Below, one piece after another: positions 36,056-44,316 of a DNA stretch of 64,000 nt. This DNA is from CAZAPO01 sp044841755. GTDB taxonomy: Bacteria; Bacteroidota; Bacteroidia; Flavobacteriales; Flavobacteriaceae. Position 1 is the first letter of the stretch. Each line of letters begins with the position of its first letter. The DNA lies in assembly GCA_044841755.1 (NCBI GenBank), contig JAXOFM010000003.1, positions 350,321 through 414,320 on the forward strand, written 5' to 3'. The notes under the pieces were generated by a model. The model saw nothing but the letters and a program-made list of their open reading frames with translations. It did not search any database and was not told the origin of the DNA. The translations under genes and the position numbers were made by a program.

Positions 36056-36484
36056 ATGAAAATAACAACGAAACATATCAGATTTTTCATGATTAATTTG
36101 ATATGTGTGATGTTAATAATTAGTTTTCTTTTCTGGGTGAATAATGGCAGTTCTTAAAATGCATATCCTATTGAATCATTGATAAGCTCCATAGTTATTT
36201 CTATCCCGATAATATTTTTGCAATACCCATTATTAAATCTTAAACGGAATTGACTTTACAAATCCTTAGTTTTTTATTTAAGTATGATTACTTATTTATT
36301 CGTTTTTGGAGCAGTGTTTGCATGGAATCAAATGGTGGTTGACAATGAAGCTGGGACTTGGTTAGCAAGAGTTGATGGAGGGTTTCGAATGAGTATTTAT
36401 GGACAATTCCTTGGCGGCATATCTGGGTTTGGAGTAATAGTGCTTGTAAACTTTGCCTTAAAGGAAAAGTCATATGTGAAATAA
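36056..36484 (+). pseudogene. Broken four-TM membrane protein gene
   Basis: One reading frame codes four hydrophobic segments in a row: FFMINLICVMLIISFLFW, SIVISIPIIFLQYPLL, LVFYLSMITYLFVFGAVF and GGISGFGVIVLVNFAL. It is cut by two in-frame stops, TAA at 36155-36157 and TGA at 36251-36253. A single 142-codon gene that decayed explains this better than the isolated last 66 codons. The family is not recognised. It sits just inside the old island end. Confidence 0.65.
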
Positions 36485-36738
36485 AAACAACACACCAACG
36501 TGTATAATTCATGCTTACACGTGAAGTTCATTTCAAATTAAATCTTTAGTTTACAATTTGAGTTGCCGCTGAAATATCCTATCGGACATTTTCACACAAA
36601 TCATACACAGAAATGAAATAGTGTACACTATTTAATCTGATTATGTATCATAAATTATAACAAATATATTATTTTGTTTAATTATTTATTAAATTTGTTA
36701 AACATTATGTAATATTTTAACTTTTTTAGGATAATATT

Positions 36739-38502
36739 ATGAAAACTTCCAAAATACTTCTAATCCTCTCCTCTTTAATTCTTATTAGTTGTCAGTTTGA
36801 AAAGAAACAAAATAATCAGTCGTCTATCAATAATGAGGATAAAACTACACAGACCATCTTTGAAGGTGGTAACATCATTACGATGGATGATGACAAGCTA
36901 AAAGTTGTTGAAGCGGTCGTTACAGAAAATGAATACATAGTTTTTGTAGGTGATAAAGAAGATGCACTTGACAAATTTCCCGCTGCTAAAAAACATGACT
37001 TAAAAGGAAAGGTTTTAATGCCTGGTTTTGTGGAACCGCATGTACATCCATCGCTAGCTGCTACCATGTTACCCAATGAAATCATTGCGCCATACGATTG
37101 GGTCCTTCCAAATGGAATTAAAAAAGGGGTGACAGGTCATGAGGCTTACATGGAGCGTATTACCAACTCTATCAATAATAATGCAGAAGAAGGAAAGATG
37201 TATTTCATATGGGGCTACCATCAATTATGGCATGGGGATTTATCACGAGATATGATTAATGAGATCACCAAAGAGAAACCCGTTGGAATCATTCACCGCT
37301 CTTTTCATGAAATATATTTGAACGATGCCGCAATTGCCCTTTTAGGAATCACTGAGAATGAATTCACGGGAAATCCACAAGTCGAATGGGATAAGGGACA
37401 TTTTTATGAAGGGGGTTGGTTAGCTCTCGTTCCTAAAATGGCACCTATAATGTTGGAGCCTAAGAGGTACATGGAAGGTCTTGGAATGATGACACAATTA
37501 ATTCAAAAAAACGGTATTACCACTATTGCTGAACCGGGTTTTCCAAGTGCCGACTTTGAGGGAGAATTAGCTTTACTTAAACAGGAAATGGCTAAGAAAC
37601 CACCATATAATGTGTATTTAATTCCTAGTGGCACACAACTTTTTGGAATGAAAGGAGGTAATCAAGAAGCCATGGACTTTATGGAAACTTTAAGTGATAC
37701 CTACGGTACAGATAACATCCATTTTTTACCTAAACAAGTTAAATTGTTCTCTGATGGTGCCATCTATTCGCAGTTGATGCAAATGAAAGATAACTACACC
37801 GATGGACATCATGGAGAATGGATGACACCTTTAGATTTGTTTCAAGAACAAATTAGTATGTACTGGAACAATGATTACAAAATTCATATACATTCCAATG
37901 GTGACAAAGGCATACAACAGGTTTTAGATTACGTCGCACTCGATCAAGAGCGCAACCCTCGCGCCAATCATAGACTCACACTGCACCATATGGGTTATTT
38001 TACTGACGATATGGCTCAAGAAATAAAAGATCTAGGTGTTGAAGCTTCTGTTAATCCCTACTATTTATGGGCACTCGCAGATAAGTATAGTAATAATGGT
38101 TTAGGTAAAGATCGGGCAGAAAATCTTGTACGTATTAAAAGCTTAGTACAACGCGATATACCAGTGTCCTTCCATTCCGATTTCTCTATGGCACCTATGG
38201 AGCCCTTAACATTAGCTTGGACGGCAGTGAACCGTGTAACCTCTCAAAATAGTGCTTTTTCTCAAGATCAGCGTATTTCAGTTTACGATGCCATGCGTGC
38301 TATAACCATTGATGCTGCTCGTACGCTTAATTTAGAAAATCAAATAGGATCTATAGCAGTAGGAAAACGTGCTAATTTTGTGATTTTAGATAAAAGTCCA
38401 TTTGTTATAGATCCTATGAAAATTAAAGATTTAAAAGTGCTAGCTACAATTTTTGAAGGTGATTTTAACATTATAAAATCCAATAACTTAAAAGGAAAAT
38501 AA
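36739..38502 (+). CDS. Amidohydrolase lipoprotein, YtcJ-like (first of pair)
   Basis: The 587-residue protein has a lipoprotein signal (LILISC, Cys 18) and an amidohydrolase_3 fold. Metal-binding PHVHPS lies near 96-101, HIHSNGDKGIQQVLDY near 385-400, and VSFHSDFSMAPMEPLTL near 475-491 has the catalytic Asp region. YtcJ-like enzymes hydrolyse amides or cyclic ureides; substrate unknown. The usual first motif is HxH within GFIDxHxH; here it is GFVEPHVH. The next gene is a paralog at 15 nt. A 250-nt AT-rich gap upstream holds no other gene. Confidence 0.85.
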   Translation: MKTSKILLILSSLILISCQFEKKQNNQSSINNEDKTTQTIFEGGNIITMDDDKLKVVEAVVTENEYIVFVGDKEDALDKFPAAKKHDLKGKVLMPGFVEPHVHPSLAATMLPNEIIAPYDWVLPNGIKKGVTGHEAYMERITNSINNNAEEGKMYFIWGYHQLWHGDLSRDMINEITKEKPVGIIHRSFHEIYLNDAAIALLGITENEFTGNPQVEWDKGHFYEGGWLALVPKMAPIMLEPKRYMEGLGMMTQLIQKNGITTIAEPGFPSADFEGELALLKQEMAKKPPYNVYLIPSGTQLFGMKGGNQEAMDFMETLSDTYGTDNIHFLPKQVKLFSDGAIYSQLMQMKDNYTDGHHGEWMTPLDLFQEQISMYWNNDYKIHIHSNGDKGIQQVLDYVALDQERNPRANHRLTLHHMGYFTDDMAQEIKDLGVEASVNPYYLWALADKYSNNGLGKDRAENLVRIKSLVQRDIPVSFHSDFSMAPMEPLTLAWTAVNRVTSQNSAFSQDQRISVYDAMRAITIDAARTLNLENQIGSIAVGKRANFVILDKSPFVIDPMKIKDLKVLATIFEGDFNIIKSNNLKGK

Positions 38503-38517
38503 CTAATACTTAGATAT

Positions 38518-40260
38518 ATGAAACATTTCAAACATATTTTTTTAGCCCTTGTATTATTAATCTTAAGTTGTGAAAATAATACTTCTAAAGAAAAAGAATC
38601 AACACCTGTTGCAGAACCCTATAAGCTTCAACAGACCTTATACCATGGTGGTGATATCATTACTATGGCTGGAGAAGAACCAAAATATGTTGAGGCCGTT
38701 GTTCAACGCGAGGGTCAAATAATCTTTACTGGTAGTAAAGCAGATGCTTTAGCCCGCTTTGAAGGTAAAGCAGAAATTGTAGATTTAAAAGGCAAGACCA
38801 TGCTTCCAGGGTTTATTGATGGTCATGCTCATTTTGGTAATTTTTCTTCACAATCTATTGGTGCCCAAATATTACCACCACCAGATGCCGGAGCAAACAA
38901 TATTGCCACACTTATTGAAATTTTAAAAGAATGGAATACTCCGGAAAATCGTGCGTTAACTGGTTGGATATTTGGAGCCGGTTTTGACGATAGTGTTTTA
39001 GAAGAAAAACGCTTTCCTACGAAACATGATTTGGATCAGGTGTCAACTGAATTTCCAATCATGATCATTCATATTTCGGGCCATTTCGCAACTGTAAATT
39101 CTAAAGGATTAGAATTATTAAACATTACAGCAGATACTAAAGATCCAGAAGGTGGACTTATTAGGAGAGAAAACGGAAATGAACCTAACGGAGTTTTAGA
39201 GGAGCTCGCTGCTATTCCAAATTATGCAGCAGCCTTAGCCCCTAAGAGTAAAGAGGCAGCTGATTTGTTTTTTGAATCCGGACAAAATATGGCGCTTTCC
39301 TATGGCTATACAACCGCACAAGAGGGAAGAGCCATGCTTGAGAGTCATGACTTTTTAGTAAGTAAGGCGGAAGCTAATAAACTTAAGTTAGATGTAGTTA
39401 GTTATGTTGATTATCTGATTGCCGATTCACTGATGTCAACAAAATGGAATTCAAATAAATACAATAAAAAATATCGTATTGGAGGGATGAAACTTACCTT
39501 AGATGGTTCACCTCAAGGCCGTACTGCTTGGCGTACAAAACCCTATTTATTACCGCCAGATGGAGCTGAAGAAGGTTATTTAGGGTATCCTGCGATACCG
39601 CAAGATAGTGTCGTTGAATCGCTATATGCAAAGGCTTTTGAAAACAATTGGCAAACACAGACCCATGCTAACGGCGACGCTGCGATGGACCAGATGATTA
39701 GAACAATGTCAAAAGTATCTAAAAATTACGTAGATAAAGATAGGCGTCACGTTTTAATACATGGACAGTATGTAAGAGACGATCAATTAGATGCTTTTAA
39801 AGAATTAAATGTAATCGCCTCATTATTTCCATTACATACTTTTTATTGGGGTGACTGGCACAAGCAGATCATTGGTGAAGAATTGGGTGATAAAATTAGC
39901 CCTACTAGAACAGCATTAAACAAAGGATTACGCTTAACAATTCATACCGATGCGCCCGTTGCCTTGCCAAATTTAATGCGTATGGTGGGTATAACTGTTG
40001 AGCGAAAATCCCGATCTGGTAAGATAATTGGTGTAGATGAAAAGTTAACGGCATACGAGGCCTTGAAAGGTATCACGGAATGGTCAGCCTATCAACATTT
40101 TGAAGAAAATAGTAAAGGGACTATCGAAGAAGGAAAACTAGCTGATTTAGTTATTCTTGATAAAAATCCATTAAAGATTTCAGAAGAGGAAATAAAAGAT
40201 ATTATTGTTCTTGAAACGATTAAAGAAGGCAATACTGTGTATAAAAAATCTATGAAATAA
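38518..40260 (+). CDS. Amidohydrolase lipoprotein, YtcJ-like (second of pair)
   Basis: The 580-residue paralog of the preceding gene has its own lipoprotein signal (LLILSC, Cys 18). Motifs: GFIDGHAHFGNF near 98-109, QTHANGDAAMDQMI near 380-393, and IHTDAPVALPNLMRMVG near 480-496. The shared opening YHGGDIITMAGEEP matches FEGGNIITMDDDKL of the first, so the pair arose by duplication, but the core has diverged well. Tandem arrangement suggests two related steps or substrates in the periplasm. Confidence 0.86.
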   Translation: MKHFKHIFLALVLLILSCENNTSKEKESTPVAEPYKLQQTLYHGGDIITMAGEEPKYVEAVVQREGQIIFTGSKADALARFEGKAEIVDLKGKTMLPGFIDGHAHFGNFSSQSIGAQILPPPDAGANNIATLIEILKEWNTPENRALTGWIFGAGFDDSVLEEKRFPTKHDLDQVSTEFPIMIIHISGHFATVNSKGLELLNITADTKDPEGGLIRRENGNEPNGVLEELAAIPNYAAALAPKSKEAADLFFESGQNMALSYGYTTAQEGRAMLESHDFLVSKAEANKLKLDVVSYVDYLIADSLMSTKWNSNKYNKKYRIGGMKLTLDGSPQGRTAWRTKPYLLPPDGAEEGYLGYPAIPQDSVVESLYAKAFENNWQTQTHANGDAAMDQMIRTMSKVSKNYVDKDRRHVLIHGQYVRDDQLDAFKELNVIASLFPLHTFYWGDWHKQIIGEELGDKISPTRTALNKGLRLTIHTDAPVALPNLMRMVGITVERKSRSGKIIGVDEKLTAYEALKGITEWSAYQHFEENSKGTIEEGKLADLVILDKNPLKISEEEIKDIIVLETIKEGNTVYKKSMK

Positions 40261-40397
40261 CAAGGAAATGTAGTAATTACTAAAATTTAAATAAAGGAAA
40301 CCTTGATATGATGATAATATATAATTCAACTTTTAAATAAAACCGAATATAAAAAACTGTTTTTAAACTAATTATAACAAAGAATTTCTATTGCCTA

Positions 40398-40781
40398 ATG
40401 TCCACAAATTATACAATAATAACTTTTATTCTTATCATTTCTGTGCTATTCATACAATGCAAGAAGAAAGATAGTAACTATAAGGAAAATTACGCCGAAC
40501 CTTTAATGGAGGAAAAATATCATAAGGTAGTTGGTGGATGGAAATCAATGGAAATAAACCAAAAAATAAAAGATTTGAGTGACTACATCATAAAAGAGTA
40601 TAAAATAGAAAGTTCCATTAAATCAATATCCAATGCATCTTATCAAATTGTGAGTGGAAAGAATTATAGATTTGAAATAGCTCTAGAAAATGGCGAGATC
40701 TGGAAATCTCAAGTTTATTTAAATTTCAAAAATGAGCCTAGCATAACAACTTTTCAAAAAATATCTAAAAATGAAAAATAA
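40398..40781 (+). CDS. Cystatin-like lipoprotein (putative cysteine protease inhibitor)
   Basis: The 127-residue protein has a lipoprotein signal (VLFIQC, Cys 21) and one domain that follows the cystatin pattern in order. An N-terminal Gly in VVGGW (44-48) is followed by a single helix DLSDYIIKEYKIE (59-71), the first inhibitory hairpin QIVSG (83-87, consensus QxVxG) with KNYRFEIAL, and a strand pair ending SQVYLNF and TTFQKI. The second-hairpin Pro-Trp of animal cystatins is absent. Cystatins inhibit papain-like proteases. It is the first of four overlapping genes (11-nt overlap with the next). Fold call by eye; inhibition untested. Confidence 0.72.
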   Translation: MSTNYTIITFILIISVLFIQCKKKDSNYKENYAEPLMEEKYHKVVGGWKSMEINQKIKDLSDYIIKEYKIESSIKSISNASYQIVSGKNYRFEIALENGEIWKSQVYLNFKNEPSITTFQKISKNEK

Positions 40782-41532
40782 ACCATCAAAATTAAAGAGA
40801 TTCTTTTTTGGCACAAAACTATTAATAGCTTTATTATCTAGTTACAATGCGCTTGCTCAAGAATCAGACGACAGTAATGTAGATCCTTCAAAGCCTACCA
40901 ATCTGTATACACAAATAAATGCCGCTTTTGAATACCAATCGTTTAAAAATGGCAATGATTTATATGGTACTCGCTTAAATGTACAATATGCTTTTGATCC
41001 TGATAATTTATTACTTATAGAACTACCTTTGTTATATAATGAAGGAAGTAAAAAATTTGGTATTTCAGATACTAGGGTGCGTTATTTTCATGCCCTAAAA
41101 AGAAATATTACTGAGCATTTGATTGCTATTGCTCCATATGCAGATATAACAATACCAACAGGGTCATTTTCTAACGGTCTTGGAGCTGATGTTTGGTCAC
41201 TCTCGGCAGGTGTTGTTGCTGGTTATGTAGTATCTCCTAAAATTGCCATGTTTCCAGGAATAGGATACGTACATGTCACTAAACCAAATGATTACCCTGG
41301 GAATTCTCAAAATGGTATTAATTTACAAACGAATATGAGTGTTAGTTTTACCCAGAGAGCTTTTCTTTTTATTAATCCTATTGTTACTTTTCTATCAGAT
41401 ACAATATGGAGCGGTGAGTTCAATTTTAATTATATGATAACACCTAATAAATTTAAAGTAAACGCTGGTTATTTTCCTAATTTCACCAGCGACATCAATA
41501 CATTTAGAGTTGGTGCAACACTATTTTTATGA
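40771..41532 (+). CDS. Outer-membrane channel-like beta-barrel protein
   Basis: The 253-residue protein has a signal peptide (about 1-30, ending YNALAQ) and a barrel body ending in VGATLFL. The text (LLIELPLLYNEGSKKFGISD, then IAPYADITIPTGSFSNGLG) resembles the meta-pathway phenol degradation-like/transporter outer-membrane family, proposed channels for hydrophobic substrates. It overlaps the cystatin-like gene by 11 nt and the next gene by 4 nt. Confidence 0.72.
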   Translation: MKNKPSKLKRFFFGTKLLIALLSSYNALAQESDDSNVDPSKPTNLYTQINAAFEYQSFKNGNDLYGTRLNVQYAFDPDNLLLIELPLLYNEGSKKFGISDTRVRYFHALKRNITEHLIAIAPYADITIPTGSFSNGLGADVWSLSAGVVAGYVVSPKIAMFPGIGYVHVTKPNDYPGNSQNGINLQTNMSVSFTQRAFLFINPIVTFLSDTIWSGEFNFNYMITPNKFKVNAGYFPNFTSDINTFRVGATLFL

Positions 41533-41912
41533 AAGAAAAAACTATTAAAAGTCGATTAAAAACGATTTTATTTCGTTTTCTAATAATCAGCGGTATTGTA
41601 TTCTGTGTCGTACTTTGGATCTGTTCATGGACTTATTCTGAAGGAACACGCGCAGGAAATCTAATTAAAATTTCAAAAAAGGGGATTGTTTTTAAAACCT
41701 TCGAAGGACAATTAAATTTAGGAGGTGTAAATTTAGTTGAAGGACTAGAGGGTAATATATGGGCTTTTACAATTTTAGATGATTCACTCGCAAAAACCTC
41801 AACATCATTTGAAGGTAAAATGGTAAAAATCACTTACAAGGAAAGATACAAAACTCTGCCATGGCTAGGAGATACTAATTATATTGTAACGAATATTCAA
41901 AAAGTGGAATGA
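41529..41912 (+). CDS. One-TM conserved Bacteroidota protein
   Basis: The 127-residue protein has a basic N-terminus, one TM segment (FRFLIISGIVFCVVLWIC, about 16-33) and a periplasmic domain with WTYSEGTRAGNLIKISKKG. This text is like a family mislabelled 6-phosphogluconate dehydrogenase in databases; it has no nucleotide-binding fold. The ATGA overlap on both sides means tight coupling. Function unknown. Confidence 0.75.
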   Translation: MKEKTIKSRLKTILFRFLIISGIVFCVVLWICSWTYSEGTRAGNLIKISKKGIVFKTFEGQLNLGGVNLVEGLEGNIWAFTILDDSLAKTSTSFEGKMVKITYKERYKTLPWLGDTNYIVTNIQKVE

Positions 41913-43054
41913 ATAAAATGTTAATGCGTATAATATGGATAATATTTGGTATAACCCTCTCTTCATGTTCATTGGTTAAAATTGAAAGTGAACAAAAACC
42001 GCTTTCCCAAATTGAATTAAATACACGTCTTTTAACACAAGAGTTTATTAAAGATGCTTCTATTAGAGTGGAAAAGGGTGCTGATAGTTTAATTGATTTG
42101 AGTACAGATCTTGATATTCATAAAAATGCTTTAAAATGGAAAATTAATACCTTGAGTTCTTTGAAAAGCGCAGGTTTCCAGACTTCTCCTAAACTAGCTC
42201 TTTTAGATAGTTGGTCAAGTGGAGTTGCTGTGACAAATTTTTTCCAAAGTGATTCTGCCAAAACAATATTTTATCCCTACGAAAACATCCCTTCATATAT
42301 ATCAGAAGAAAATCTGAATGAAATAGAGAAGATAGCCAAAATGGTTATGTCTACTAAAGAATTTATTAGACATAAGGAATTTGTATACAACTACGCTAAA
42401 TCTAATCCAGTTTCCGATTTAAGCTTAGAACACAGATTCATTAGAGATTCTTATTTTGAATTCAGAAACATTCCTGATAGTTTAGCTATAGAAACAGTTG
42501 GTTCATTATCAGAAGTTGTTAATGATCTTACAAATAGAATCTCATATACATCAGAAAATACTGGAAAAATCTTAAAATGGAATACTGAGTTATTTCTTAT
42601 AGAAAAAGGTATTGATTCAGTTCAAATTAAAACGCTTTTAGACAATTTAGATATTAAGTTCAAGAAATTAGTTCAGATTGCTGAAAAATCACCTGCACTT
42701 ATTAACGATGCATTAAATACAATTCAAGTACAAATAAATGGATTTAACTGGAGAATTGACCAAAATATAAACACTTCTTTAGATCATTTAACTGAGGAGA
42801 GGAAGAAATTAATAGAGTTTTTAATAAGTGAGCGAATAGAGATTAACCGAATAGTAGAAAGAGAAAGAGAAGTACTTACTAATAAGGCTGATGAATTAAG
42901 TTCCAAACTTCTTAATCAAACTATGGAACATATTCGAGAGCTTATTAAAACCACTTTGATATATTTGATAATTTTACTCACGGTTATTATCATACTACCA
43001 TTTTCAATGGGCTTTTACCTCGGTAAAAGGTTAAGTAATTCGAAAAATAATTAA
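41909..43054 (+). CDS. Coiled-coil envelope protein with lipobox and C-terminal TM
   Basis: The 381-residue protein has an N-terminal lipoprotein-type signal (GITLSSC, Cys 20), a helical body, a predicted coiled coil near 280-345 (DHLTEERKKLIEFLISERIE onward) and a strong C-terminal TM (LIYLIILLTVIIILPFSM, about 351-368) followed by a basic tail. It could be held by lipid at one end and the inner membrane at the other. Family not recognised. Last of the four overlapping genes; a terminator follows. Confidence 0.72.
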   Translation: MNKMLMRIIWIIFGITLSSCSLVKIESEQKPLSQIELNTRLLTQEFIKDASIRVEKGADSLIDLSTDLDIHKNALKWKINTLSSLKSAGFQTSPKLALLDSWSSGVAVTNFFQSDSAKTIFYPYENIPSYISEENLNEIEKIAKMVMSTKEFIRHKEFVYNYAKSNPVSDLSLEHRFIRDSYFEFRNIPDSLAIETVGSLSEVVNDLTNRISYTSENTGKILKWNTELFLIEKGIDSVQIKTLLDNLDIKFKKLVQIAEKSPALINDALNTIQVQINGFNWRIDQNINTSLDHLTEERKKLIEFLISERIEINRIVEREREVLTNKADELSSKLLNQTMEHIRELIKTTLIYLIILLTVIIILPFSMGFYLGKRLSNSKNN

Positions 43055-43059
43055 AAACA

Positions 43060-43091
43060 AAAAAGCCACACTATTACTAGTATGGCTTTTT
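43060..43091. terminator. Terminator before second tRNA-Arg copy
   Basis: Stem AAAAAGCCACACTA / TAGTATGGCTTTTT with one mismatch, T-runs both ways. It is related in sequence to the hairpin at 35912, so homology of the two tRNA copies runs through the terminator. Confidence 0.85.
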
Positions 43092-43161
43092 GTGATCGCG
43101 ACAGGATTCGAACCTGTGACCGTCTGCTTAGAAGGCAAATGCTCTATCCAGCTGAGCTACG
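43091..43161 (-). pseudogene. 71-nt truncated tRNA-Arg(TCT) copy, attachment-site repeat
   Basis: Identical to 48691-48761 except one base (A for G, anticodon stem). It lacks the 5' acceptor strand, which is replaced by unrelated sequence after GCTACG, so it cannot fold a proper acceptor stem. It marks the left boundary of the younger island. Confidence 0.88.
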
Positions 43162-43196
43162 ATGTTTACAAACCTTAGTTATTCCAGCGAATGCTT

Positions 43197-43216
43197 GTGC
43201 TTACAATGTGCACTAC
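43197..43216. repeat. Paired GTGC motifs inside left island end
   Basis: GTGCTTACA at 43197-43205 and GTGCACTAC at 43208-43216. The same motif occurs twice at 48578 and 48590 by the integrase. Possible integrase arm-binding sites. Confidence 0.4.
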
Positions 43217-43312
43217 TTTAACCTGGTTTTAATCTCTTAGTTATCTTAATTTCGATTTTATCATATTGTGCATTACAATAGGCAATAAAGTTAATATTAA
43301 CTGAGGGTTGAC

Positions 43313-44086
43313 TTAGGGTGTTGGTAGATTAGGTCTATAATCACCTAATTCAATCGATATTTTCTGTGCCATCTTATCCATCTCTGGAATTATTTCTTGT
43401 ACTCTTTGTTTACTCCAGCGCAATCTGTTGTGTATGTCATCAATTAATGAAATCCATTCCTGACGCTTATAAAGATCTCCAGGAATTTGCCTTGTTATTT
43501 TAAACTCTCCCTCATTTTTCTGAATTACAATCTCCTCTCTGAAAGCATTTTGCATTTCAAGATATTTTTCAAAATCACGATCATACCAGTTCACTCGAAA
43601 TAATAGACTTGGTAAATCAAAATCATAAAAGTGTATAAGTTGATTCCTCAGCGAGTCATTCGAAATATTATCAATTCCTGAGGATTTGATCGCCTCATAA
43701 GGACCAAAATTAGCACGATATTCTATGCCTGTTCTCAAACGCCACCATGATTTATCATAGGTAGCAATTATCTTTAATGAATCTCGAACATCATAACCTT
43801 TATGAGCCAAATCAATGAACGCAATAGCGGCAGAATCTGCTCTTTCAATCCGTTTAGTTAATCCTTCAAGATTCTTGATGTCTTGCTCTAATGCTAATTT
43901 CACTTCCCTTAGCATTTTGAGCTCATAACCTCTTTTTTTGCTAGACTCATTCCAGTTATTAAACTGCAGGGCGATCAATATCCCGATCACCACCAAAAGT
44001 ACTTCACCAATAGCATACAAAAGATATTTCCCAATGCGATCACGGTTAATCAAGCCTTGCCTTATACGTCTGAAGAAGTGTATCAT
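43313..44086 (-). CDS. DUF6090 family membrane protein
   Basis: The 257-residue protein starts with a basic segment and one TM (YAIGEVLLVVIGILIALQFN, about 25-44), then NWNE and a long, mostly helical periplasmic domain. This N-terminus is the hallmark of DUF6090, common in multiple copies in Flavobacteriia. Function unknown. It lies in the younger island, 151 nt from the truncated tRNA. Confidence 0.88.
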   Translation of the reverse strand: MIHFFRRIRQGLINRDRIGKYLLYAIGEVLLVVIGILIALQFNNWNESSKKRGYELKMLREVKLALEQDIKNLEGLTKRIERADSAAIAFIDLAHKGYDVRDSLKIIATYDKSWWRLRTGIEYRANFGPYEAIKSSGIDNISNDSLRNQLIHFYDFDLPSLLFRVNWYDRDFEKYLEMQNAFREEIVIQKNEGEFKITRQIPGDLYKRQEWISLIDDIHNRLRWSKQRVQEIIPEMDKMAQKISIELGDYRPNLPTP

Positions 44087-44135
44087 TAGTAGTTTGTTTC
44101 TTTAAAGATAGTAAACAGTCTTGAAAAGCGGATAT

Positions 44136-44235
44136 TTTACATAATACAGTTATAGCTTACAGCTTGTCTGTACTATAACTAAGTGTTATGTAAACATAGC
44201 TTTGGATGCAATTCTAATTTATTTTATTAGAATTG
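44136..44235. repeat. Palindrome-rich intergenic DNA
   Basis: A 59-nt imperfect palindrome (44136-44194): TTTACATAA, then GTTATAG and TACAG, pairing with CTGTA, CTATAAC and TTATGTAAA. A second perfect hairpin follows: CAATTCTAAT / ATTAGAATTG (44209-44218, 44226-44235). They lie between the DUF6090 gene and the 3' end of the secreted protein gene. Confidence 0.7.
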
Positions 44236-44316
44236 TGTGTGGCGGGGGCACACCAATCTTGTTTTCTAAAGGTGGGGTGATTGTTAGAAGTACACTTGTC
44301 TACCTGACGTATTCTT

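Noticed and set aside
36284..36484. A 66-residue small membrane protein
   Set aside because: The same frame upstream has two more TM-rich stretches split only by stops, so it is better read as the tail of a broken gene.
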